Under the pieces are notes generated by a model. That model was given only the letters and a program-made list of their open reading frames with translations. It made no database searches and was not told the DNA's origin. A stretch of 17,005 nt of DNA from Cyclostephanos tholiformis. Taxonomy: Eukaryota; Bacillariophyta; Thalassiosirophyceae; Thalassiosirales; Thalassiosiraceae. The stretch is from positions 1 to 17,005 of the forward strand of contig JALLPB010000657.1 in assembly GCA_036939975.1 (NCBI GenBank). The letters are read 5' to 3'. Position numbers and translations under genes: made by a program. This document shows positions 6,537 through 14,336 of the stretch, piece after piece. Every line of letters begins with the position of its first letter. Within the stretch, counting starts at the first letter, position 1.

Positions 6537-8051
6537 CTATGAAATACAACACTGCTCGTTGCCCATGCCAGGACCAGGAAATGGTGCGCCATCAGGCATC
6601 ATTCCTGGAAACATACCTGGCATCATCATCCCCCCTCCTCTTCCGATGGGATCCATGATAGGCATTCCCTCCTCATCGAACTCTAAATCCGGCGCCAGCT
6701 CCTTGATAATGTCCGCTGGGGGCTGTCCATACTCTTGTATATCCTGCATCAATCCCATCAACCTGTCGAAATTACCCGGTTCCGTCTCGTACACGTGTAC
6801 GATTTTTTGAAAGTACTGATACTGCTTCCCATATCGTGTGTATTTTTCTTGCGAAATTCGTTCCTTATTCTCGGCTAAATACTTGGGAAAGCGAGCGCAC
6901 ACCTCCCTCATTGGTTCGTACATAAGATCCTTATCGAGCAATTGTTTCATCACGTTGTCCACGAGGTTGTTGGAATTGTTCTCTTTTCCCATTTTCTCGA
7001 AATCATTCATTATCGACGACATCATCTCCTCGGAGAGTTTCTCTAACCGAGATGAATCGATGCCTTCCATCCCGTTGGGAGGATGGGAAAGATCGTTGTT
7101 AGGGGCGGACGATGAAACCTGGTTTATCCCGTCGAGGAGTCGGTTGATGGATTCGTCAACGTTTGGCTCTTTCCTTTTGGTTTCCTTATTGATGGTGCCG
7201 CTCGATCCTTTACTTTTTCTGGAAAAGGCTTTTTTGGACTTGTCGTACGTGGATGCTGATGTCGATGATGGAGAAGATGCACTCACTTTGCCATTGCCGT
7301 TATCGTCATTTGTCGCACCTTCTTGTGATGACTGATGGGTAGGCCGTGAGGGCGCGTTGGCGTCGTCGAGTTCGTTCATCCCCATCATCATTTTCTTCAG
7401 CATTTCGTCCAATTTTTCTTCATCCTTCAAATCTAAATCGCCTCCGGCTTTAAAACTTTCAGTGAATTGTTTCATTAATCCTTCCAGCGACTCCGCAAAA
7501 TCCGAGTCCTCGTCCCTCATGGTATTAATATCGAAAGGTAGTGGCAATATTGGCGAGGGGGGCACCCCACGTGCAGATCGCGGTGGTGGAGGCTCCGGAC
7601 CAAAAAGCGGCCTCTTACTAATGTTATTATTTGTGCCGCATGTAGCACTGCTCGTTGACCCTTCCTCCTCCATCTCCCGCCGCCTCATTTTTGCTAGATA
7701 TTCCAACGAATATGGCACACCCGATGCGTCTGATTTGGAAAAAAATGTATCATATTCATATTCTTTTCTTGACATATCCGACAAGCCGATATTACCCCCC
7801 GCCGACGATCGAGTGCATTCCACAAGGTGGCTGTCGGCGGGACTCTGCACGACGGCATGAACGTGGCCGTCCTCGTTGCAGGACTCGTCGCTTCCGCTGC
7901 CGTCGTCATCATCAATACGGCCCTCGTCATTATCGACGTCGAGATCTTCGTCGTCGTCGTCCAACTCGTCTAGAGCGGCATCGAGGATGGAGTCGAGGTC
8001 CTCTCTTTTCCTTCGTTGTCGATCTTTGTTGGAGATCATGGTGAGGTCCAT
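6537..8051 (-). CDS. PEX19: Peroxin-19, peroxisomal membrane protein import receptor
   Basis: PEX19 binds newly made peroxisomal membrane proteins in the cytosol and docks on PEX3. From the ATG at 8051 the product has 504 residues. Residues 18-40 form an acidic amphipathic helix (DLDSILDAALDELDDDDEDL) like the N-terminal PEX3-binding segment. A long low-complexity middle includes a second helix (SDFAESLEGLMKQF, about 183-196). The conserved C-terminal PEX19 core lies at about 342-462 (VMKQLLDKDLMYEPMREV, KYTRYGKQY, GLMQDIQEYGQPP, LEFDEEGMP). A Met/Pro/Gly tail ends in CCIS, a CaaX box for farnesylation. The open frame reaches 8075 but begins there with GTG. The ATG at 8039 has the better context (ACCATGA) and is the main alternative start. 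At about 500 residues it is well above the roughly 300 typical of animal PEX19. Confidence 0.93.
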   Translation of the reverse strand: MDLTMISNKDRQRRKREDLDSILDAALDELDDDDEDLDVDNDEGRIDDDDGSGSDESCNEDGHVHAVVQSPADSHLVECTRSSAGGNIGLSDMSRKEYEYDTFFSKSDASGVPYSLEYLAKMRRREMEEEGSTSSATCGTNNNISKRPLFGPEPPPPRSARGVPPSPILPLPFDINTMRDEDSDFAESLEGLMKQFTESFKAGGDLDLKDEEKLDEMLKKMMMGMNELDDANAPSRPTHQSSQEGATNDDNGNGKVSASSPSSTSASTYDKSKKAFSRKSKGSSGTINKETKRKEPNVDESINRLLDGINQVSSSAPNNDLSHPPNGMEGIDSSRLEKLSEEMMSSIMNDFEKMGKENNSNNLVDNVMKQLLDKDLMYEPMREVCARFPKYLAENKERISQEKYTRYGKQYQYFQKIVHVYETEPGNFDRLMGLMQDIQEYGQPPADIIKELAPDLEFDEEGMPIMDPIGRGGGMMMPGMFPGMMPDGAPFPGPGMGNEQCCIS

Positions 8052-8541
8052 ACACACTTTCGAGAGATCTGTCACACCATTATTAAAAGAATGCCTTAAA
8101 AAATAGCTCTAGAGGTAAAATCGGCCACAAGTTGCTTGAAATAAGGAGAAGGCCTAACAGATTTGTTTAGTTTTTCTCGCATTTTTTCCGACTGTGGCAT
8201 TTCTAATATAACAGGTTTTTTAACAGTTCCTCCATAAACACTATGACTTTTTGATAATTATTATTCAATATGACCCCTTTCGTTTGTATTATTTTTGTGC
8301 TAGCCGCATTTAGGTCACTTGGAACTCCTATCGTACTCTGCTCTCTTGCGTCACAAAAATGAAACGAGACAAGAAGGATTGACTTCTACAGGAAGGTCTG
8401 ACAACTCATATATTATTGTAGCATGACCCCTCTCCTGGATGAAGTGCACAGACGAACAGGAGGAGGGCTCCAAGAGGGGTAGACAACACGGAAGAAAGCT
8501 CGTAGAAAAGGACAAAAGGGCTTACAAATCGGGAGTGGATT
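8052..8541. promoter_or_regulatory. Shared divergent promoter region of PEX19 and the kinase-DENN gene
   Basis: These 490 bp separate two divergent start codons and must contain both promoters. A TATA-like TATATTATT lies at 8409-8417, about 130 bp upstream of the kinase ATG. TGACCCCT occurs twice (8271-8278 and 8424-8431). GCGTCA at 8348-8353 is the complement of a TGACGC bZIP/CRE-like word. Two upstream ATGs (8423 and 8439) would precede the kinase start if transcription begins before them. I see no conserved gene here. The site assignments are weak. Confidence 0.45.
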
Positions 8542-11500
8542 ATGTCGGCGATGTCATCCGGCGACGACACGTCCACGGCCGATTCTGGAGAGTCGAATAC
8601 CCTCATATGCGGCTTCGGGCCTCGACCCTCTCGGGCGAACTCGAACTTCTTGGGTGCTGGCAGTGATGATTCTGATGATGGTGATGATGATATCAACCGC
8701 CGCCTCATATGTGGCTTTGGCGGCGATGGTGAAAATTCCAGCAATTCGGGGAGATCCGCATCATATTCGGGGGGGGTCATTGAGAAAAAATATAACTTCT
8801 TCATAGACACGGCGAATAATAACATGGCGGGTGATTGGGCATTGTCATCAACCAAAAACGGGCCTAGCGGAAACGTCAAAGATTTGATGCCGGTTATATC
8901 TTATGATAATGGCCCCATTCCGAGAAATCAATCCGAATCTCGTGATGCGACAACTTCCTTTATCGTCCAAACAAAGTCTGATGATAATGGCAATCATAAA
9001 GTGGGAATTCCTCGGACTGGGAGCAGCACGAGCTTAGAAGGAAGCCTTTCCGGAAGCAGTTCTGTAGGCAATCTGAGCATTATATCGGAAGACGCTATCG
9101 TTATGATGCTCAATGCCCTCGACGATGAATGCGAGGATGTCAGTTATAATCCTGACAACGATGTATGCGGGAATGTGTTTAAAGGGAAACATAATAACGA
9201 TTATGAATCTATCCCCGTTGAAGTGAAAATTGATAACGACCATTTTGAAAAATCAGTGACGCCAACTCCACCACAACAATCTAATCCTGTCAAGTTTGCC
9301 CGAGATCAATCTCTCCTAAGCGACATGGGAGGCTCGGGGGAAGCTAGTAAAATCGAGCCACTTCAATCTACAAAAAAATCAATCTTGAAGTCGGGGCAAA
9401 CTATTTTTAATCAGGACGCACAACAGCAAAGCAATCGAAGACTTTTGGTACCCACTGATCAGATACTTATAGTTGATAGCGCCACGAATGGTGCCGAGAC
9501 CAACGGGAGTAAAATCACGAAAGTGAAAGATCAGGTTGACAGCAAATCTGCTGTATCATTTCAGTCAGTTAGTGAAAATAGCACCATTGGCTTCTCTTCG
9601 GCCAGTAAAAGTTCTTTTAAGACAAACAGGTCGGTCGGTTTCTCGCGAATCGGTTCGATAGACGATGACAATGTGACTCGTCTTGGTGTAATAAACGAGG
9701 ACAACAGCTCTTGCTTTACAAATTCTGCGACGACCACCATGTCTGAAGCGGCATCATGTGCAGCCCTATCAGTAGCATCAAAGGCCGAGCAAATGCCCAT
9801 TGGAGAGCACGCTATGTCTATGGCCAGGGAGTTGAAGATGGAGGATACGTTATACCCATCTTCACGTGCGAACGCCCCCACGAAAGGACAATCAAAATCT
9901 CAATTGAGTACTAACGCAGGGCGTCGTGCAGTTCTCAATAGAGACGCAGAATCATACATAAAAGTCGTCGTACCTAAGCCCGAATCTGTCACACAGTTGA
10001 TTCGTGATGCGATTGCTGCCAACATTCTTTTCAAGGCATGTTCAACCGAGGAGCTAACAGAATTAGTTCAGGTCTTTGCACCAAGTGAGGCAACAGCTGG
10101 ATGCACAATCATACGTGAGGGGGACGAAGGAGATGCTTTTTATGTGATGGAAAAAGGTACGGTCGACGTCTACGTTGGAGACGAATATAAATCTACCCTC
10201 TATTCTGGTGCCTCTTTCGGTGAAATCGCTCTACTCTATAATTGTCCAAGGTCTGCGACACTGCGCTCTCGTTATTTTTGCAAGCTTTGGTCGATTAGTC
10301 GCACGGCATTCCGTGCAATAACGAGTCAATTCAAACAACGCCGAATGGAAGCAAAGTGCGAGTTTCTGAAAAAAGTCAAAATCAGAGACAAATTTCTGTC
10401 TGACGTGCTTAGTGAATCCGAAATAAGCACATTGGCTCTGGCCACTTTGAATGAATCATACGAGGCTGGCCACACAATAGTAAGAGAAGGAGACCCAGGG
10501 GATATATTTTACATGATAGATTCAGGAAGTGTTGATGTTTATATGAAAGCGAAGGGTGAATTTCCCGTGGCCACTCTGACTAGTGGTCAGTTTTTTGGGG
10601 AATTAGCTCTGCTGTCAACCCTTGTTCGGACAGCATCTTGTGTTGCAAAAACAGATGTCAGTTGCCACATTTTAATGAGGGATGATTTTAATCTACTTCT
10701 CGGTGATCTGCAATCATTGATGGCTGGAGGCGACTACAGGAAACGAGATGAGGAACTTACCAAACCAAAGCATGATTCGGCGGTATCCATGCAGGCTAAT
10801 CTTGCTGATTTGGAGATCTTACACGTTCTTGGGATTGGAGCCTTCGGGCGCGTGAGTCTAGTCAAATTGAAAAATCCAGTACATGGAATCAAGAACGATG
10901 ATGATTTTTTCGCCTTGAAATGCATCTCCAAACAGTGTCTGCAAGATAACGGCCTCAACTCTCACATTCAAAATGAGAAGGCCATTATGTCCGAGCTTGA
11001 TCATCCGTTCATAAATCGCTATTATTGCGACATGGAAGATGATAAATACATATACTTCCTTCTCGAAGCACTGCCGGGAGGGGAGCTTTGCAAGAGGTTG
11101 CGTTTCGAAAAAGTATTTCCTGAACCCTGGGGAAAGTTTTATTCCGCCTCGGTATTGTTTGCTTTTTGCCATATGCATTCAAAGAAAATTGCGTACCGTG
11201 ACCTTAAGCCGGAGAATCTTGTTATGGATTCTGTTGGCTATGTCAAGGTAGTTGATTTCGGACTTGCGAAAGTAATTACAGGAGGAAAAACATGGACCCT
11301 TTGTGGCACACCTGCTTACCTCGCCCCTGAGATTGTACTCAATGATGGCCATGATTGGTCAGTTGATTATTGGGCTCTTGGGGTATTTCTCTTTGAAATG
11401 ACGTCTGGAAAGGAACCATTCGCTGCGAAAAATCCGATGGAGGTATACAAAAAGATTGTTTCAGGACACGTTGACATTCCATCCAATTTTTCTTCTCCTC

Positions 11501-14145
11501 TGACTGACTTGATTCGAAAACTGCTTAATACGTCGAAATCGAAACGCTTGGGACGAACAATGGGTGGAGGTGGTGCAGTCATGCAACATAATTGGTACTC
11601 AGATTTTGATTGGGACGCACACTTGGAGAAGAGACTGCAAGCTCCTTTACAGCCCAAAACACAAGAAGTCTTAATGGGAGATTACGTAGCCTCCGCCGCT
11701 GACTCAAAGGACTCTAGCCAATCATTGTCAACCCAATCCAAAAAAGAAGACAACGGGACAATCAATGGCCCAACGAGCTCCGTGAAGCCTCCGCGATTAA
11801 CTTACTCATTAGGTCAAGGGAATAGACATCATCAGAAGCTGCTTGAAATGATGGATAGCAGCGGTAGCGATTCAGACCGTCATGTAGATACTGTTCGCAT
11901 GACAATGATGCGCGTAATAAAACAACACGAGCGATGGTCTAAAGCCTCTCGCGAGTCGTCAATCAATTCTTACTCTTCTACCAGAAATACTTCTCTCAAT
12001 GTTGGTACGAAATATACGCCAACAGGTGGCAGTGTGGACATGGAAGGTAGGATTTCGACTACATCTAACGGATCGGATGAACATGATGCATTTATACGAC
12101 TTCAGACGATGCATATGTCGCTGGCATCGAATCGCTTCTCACAAAAGTTGGAAAGAGACTGGGCATACCAACAGTTTTCCCTTATCTCATTTTGCACGGC
12201 GTCTGTGAAAAGTAGGAAATCTGAAGTTCGCAGCTGTGGGTACCGTTTTCTAGATCCCTTCATAACGAAAAAGTATGTTTTGATCGACCATTATTCAAAG
12301 GGTTCTTCTAAGACAGACATCGATGCAGAGGCTCTTGCTGCTTTTTGCTTCCCAAATGGGCTCAGGATTCGCCTAGTTCCGCGTTGTGCTATAGAAGGTG
12401 CGAAAAGGTTGGGTTGGCTGGGAAAAAATGGCGACAATTATCAATTACAAGGCTTTACCGATGTTGCTGGCTCGCTGAGCCATGGATGCGCGATCACCAT
12501 AAGGGAAGAACTCAAATCGAATGACGCCCATGAGGTCATGTTGGCAATATCTCTTCATAGGAAAATGCGCAGATCTGCTAAAATTCTAGCTCGTTGGTGG
12601 GTCAGGCAAAACATGCAGCGGAGATCACGACCAAAGCCGAACATGATTGTTAAAAGGGGGCACAGCATGGTTGAGAGAGCGGCCAGCTTGAAGTGGGTTC
12701 GACCGGGATCCAAATTAAGGACATCAGCGACCGAATTAAAGAAGGAAAATCTCAGAGCCTTTTCCTTGGGGGATTTAACGGGCACTGATAATGACACCAG
12801 TGATGATTCTGGTGAGGATGAAGCCACCATCCTACCAGAGCGCATTCGACTCCTTGGTCGTTCGGCGTATCAAGCCATGCTTGAAGCTGAAAAGGAAGGG
12901 GACATGTGTATTGTTGAGAAATGTTATGTTTTCACGGGGACGAGACTGCAAGAGCAAAGTCTTTTATTTTTTGCTCTGCAGAATCTAGTCGACATGGAGA
13001 GAAAGCTCAACGACGCAGCAGGAAGGACATCTACTCACAAGAGGCTTGATACACATCGAAGTTATGCGATAAATCAGCGTGGGGAAGAGAATCGACCCTT
13101 ATTCGACTCTAACAGTAGACATACGGTTCTCTCTGCGCTGCAAGTCAAGCTTTCGCTGACTCGAGAGCAGAAGCAAATATCTTATCCTCGCAATGATTTG
13201 GCACATATCACCGCTCCTCAACGCCGCTTTGTCATGGATCTGTCAATTATGGAATTCGGTAAAATATCACTTCCACTTCCACTTCCGGACGTTTCTGGCC
13301 AATGGGGCCTGTCTACACTGATCACTCGAATCAAAGATTCAGGACTGATCATTCTTTTGAAACTGTTATTACTAGAGCGTTCTGTGTTGGTTGTTGGCGA
13401 AAATACCGAGGAAGTAACAGCTTGTTCCACTACATTATTAGAGCTGCTTGAGCCGTATAAATGGGCATCTGCCTTTATGCCCCTTCTCCCTAGGGAAATG
13501 TTGGATTTTGTCAGTTCGCCAGTTCCTTTCATAGCGGGCATGATTGTCGAAGGCAAGCATCAAATGCAAAGTATCATTCACGATTATAGCGTAAAAGATG
13601 CTATGTTGCATGGACTTAGCTTAGTCGACTTGGTCTCGGGCAAGCTTATCGTTACAAGAGAGCATGGGACATCTGATATGCTGAGAAGGTCTTTCCAGAC
13701 AATTCCTGAACTCGCCTTGTACCAGAAACGGCTTGAAGACTATTGCAAGTACCCATCTTCCAATCTTCGATCTTTTCAGGCTTTCTTCAGAAACGGTGCA
13801 TCGCGAAACGAGAGTCTCACATTGCGAAAAATTAGAGAGGTCATTAAGAGACACATATCGCAGTTTACTGTGGGGTTAACCGATAAGCCTGATGCGTGGC
13901 ACCAATATGGAGAATTTAACGAGTCTGCTGGGACATTCGATTTCAGCCCTGATAAGTTCATACAACCCCTGAAAGACCGAATGATATTCCAGATTCAGTT
14001 TCAAGAAATGATGGCTCATACTCAGCTGTTTGTTGGCTACGTTGAAGAGTTGCAGCTGTCTCACGAAAAACGAATAGAGCTTTTGTCAGGGCCTGCTGCA
14101 GAATTAATCGCACGATGGATTGAGTCGCACTGGCATGCCAATTAA
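8542..14145 (+). CDS. cGMP-dependent-protein-kinase-like / DENN-domain fusion protein
   Basis: This single intronless 1867-codon frame holds two signalling modules. Residues 1-455 are Ser/Asn/Asp-rich and probably disordered. RRAVL (461-465) occupies the PKA-R/PKG pseudosubstrate position. CNB-A spans about 485-598 (cassette FGEIALLYNCPRSAT, 559-573) and CNB-B about 605-722 (FGELALLSTLVRTAS, 685-699). An AGC kinase follows at about 758-1018: glycine loop GIGAFG 764-769, Lys793, Glu812, YRDLKPEN with Asp887, DFG 905-907, Thr919 in TWTLCGTP, APE 928-930. A short AGC tail precedes a 160-residue linker. Residues about 1206-1322 look like uDENN (AAFCFPNGLRIR), and 1430-1760 like cDENN/dDENN (KCYVFTGTR, LLKLLLLERSVLVVGEN, PFIAGMIVEG, LVDLVSGKL). 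All kinase catalytic residues are present. DENN modules exchange GDP on Rab GTPases, so cyclic-nucleotide-controlled Rab activation is inferred. It starts at the first ATG after an in-frame TAG at 8503. Confidence 0.93.
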   Translation: MSAMSSGDDTSTADSGESNTLICGFGPRPSRANSNFLGAGSDDSDDGDDDINRRLICGFGGDGENSSNSGRSASYSGGVIEKKYNFFIDTANNNMAGDWALSSTKNGPSGNVKDLMPVISYDNGPIPRNQSESRDATTSFIVQTKSDDNGNHKVGIPRTGSSTSLEGSLSGSSSVGNLSIISEDAIVMMLNALDDECEDVSYNPDNDVCGNVFKGKHNNDYESIPVEVKIDNDHFEKSVTPTPPQQSNPVKFARDQSLLSDMGGSGEASKIEPLQSTKKSILKSGQTIFNQDAQQQSNRRLLVPTDQILIVDSATNGAETNGSKITKVKDQVDSKSAVSFQSVSENSTIGFSSASKSSFKTNRSVGFSRIGSIDDDNVTRLGVINEDNSSCFTNSATTTMSEAASCAALSVASKAEQMPIGEHAMSMARELKMEDTLYPSSRANAPTKGQSKSQLSTNAGRRAVLNRDAESYIKVVVPKPESVTQLIRDAIAANILFKACSTEELTELVQVFAPSEATAGCTIIREGDEGDAFYVMEKGTVDVYVGDEYKSTLYSGASFGEIALLYNCPRSATLRSRYFCKLWSISRTAFRAITSQFKQRRMEAKCEFLKKVKIRDKFLSDVLSESEISTLALATLNESYEAGHTIVREGDPGDIFYMIDSGSVDVYMKAKGEFPVATLTSGQFFGELALLSTLVRTASCVAKTDVSCHILMRDDFNLLLGDLQSLMAGGDYRKRDEELTKPKHDSAVSMQANLADLEILHVLGIGAFGRVSLVKLKNPVHGIKNDDDFFALKCISKQCLQDNGLNSHIQNEKAIMSELDHPFINRYYCDMEDDKYIYFLLEALPGGELCKRLRFEKVFPEPWGKFYSASVLFAFCHMHSKKIAYRDLKPENLVMDSVGYVKVVDFGLAKVITGGKTWTLCGTPAYLAPEIVLNDGHDWSVDYWALGVFLFEMTSGKEPFAAKNPMEVYKKIVSGHVDIPSNFSSPLTDLIRKLLNTSKSKRLGRTMGGGGAVMQHNWYSDFDWDAHLEKRLQAPLQPKTQEVLMGDYVASAADSKDSSQSLSTQSKKEDNGTINGPTSSVKPPRLTYSLGQGNRHHQKLLEMMDSSGSDSDRHVDTVRMTMMRVIKQHERWSKASRESSINSYSSTRNTSLNVGTKYTPTGGSVDMEGRISTTSNGSDEHDAFIRLQTMHMSLASNRFSQKLERDWAYQQFSLISFCTASVKSRKSEVRSCGYRFLDPFITKKYVLIDHYSKGSSKTDIDAEALAAFCFPNGLRIRLVPRCAIEGAKRLGWLGKNGDNYQLQGFTDVAGSLSHGCAITIREELKSNDAHEVMLAISLHRKMRRSAKILARWWVRQNMQRRSRPKPNMIVKRGHSMVERAASLKWVRPGSKLRTSATELKKENLRAFSLGDLTGTDNDTSDDSGEDEATILPERIRLLGRSAYQAMLEAEKEGDMCIVEKCYVFTGTRLQEQSLLFFALQNLVDMERKLNDAAGRTSTHKRLDTHRSYAINQRGEENRPLFDSNSRHTVLSALQVKLSLTREQKQISYPRNDLAHITAPQRRFVMDLSIMEFGKISLPLPLPDVSGQWGLSTLITRIKDSGLIILLKLLLLERSVLVVGENTEEVTACSTTLLELLEPYKWASAFMPLLPREMLDFVSSPVPFIAGMIVEGKHQMQSIIHDYSVKDAMLHGLSLVDLVSGKLIVTREHGTSDMLRRSFQTIPELALYQKRLEDYCKYPSSNLRSFQAFFRNGASRNESLTLRKIREVIKRHISQFTVGLTDKPDAWHQYGEFNESAGTFDFSPDKFIQPLKDRMIFQIQFQEMMAHTQLFVGYVEELQLSHEKRIELLSGPAAELIARWIESHWHAN

Positions 14146-14336
14146 CTTTCGGAACACTGGGTTATGGGTCTACAGCAATCACTTTGGTCATAGATAGTTG
14201 TAAACGGAAGTTTTGTTTAGCTCATTTTACGTATTCTGTTCTAAATAAGCTTACGCCTCGTTGCTCAACGGCTTCATAATGTGCATGCTACTATAATGAC
14301 GACTAAATGCTTCTTGCTTCACTGTGGGGGGTTAAC
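14146..14336. other. Convergent intergenic region, kinase-DENN gene and pseudouridine synthase
   Basis: These 191 bp lie between two stop codons and would carry both 3' UTRs. No canonical AATAAA is obvious. I see no ORF, repeat or RNA gene. Confidence 0.45.

Noticed and set aside
7940..7966. CGT/GTC trinucleotide run as a microsatellite of interest
   Set aside because: It simply encodes the acidic Asp stretch of PEX19. Similar runs near 16555-16590 encode Ser/Arg in the pseudouridine synthase.
5640..8051. Functional antioxidant/peroxisome cluster (SOD-like plus PEX19)
   Set aside because: The SOD-like protein has a secretory signal, not a peroxisomal one, and convergent neighbours in a compact genome need no shared role.
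8052..8075. Extension of PEX19 to a start at 8075
   Set aside because: The codon at 8075 is GTG. The first ATG in the frame is at 8051, and no upstream exon could be shown.
6838..8106. Several + strand frames opposite PEX19
   Set aside because: Ser/Ile/Phe-rich antisense readings of a conserved gene, with no independent support.
8406..8879. Minus-strand 157-codon frame overlapping the kinase-DENN N-terminus
   Set aside because: It has no motif and low-complexity composition mirroring the Ser/Asp-rich coding strand.
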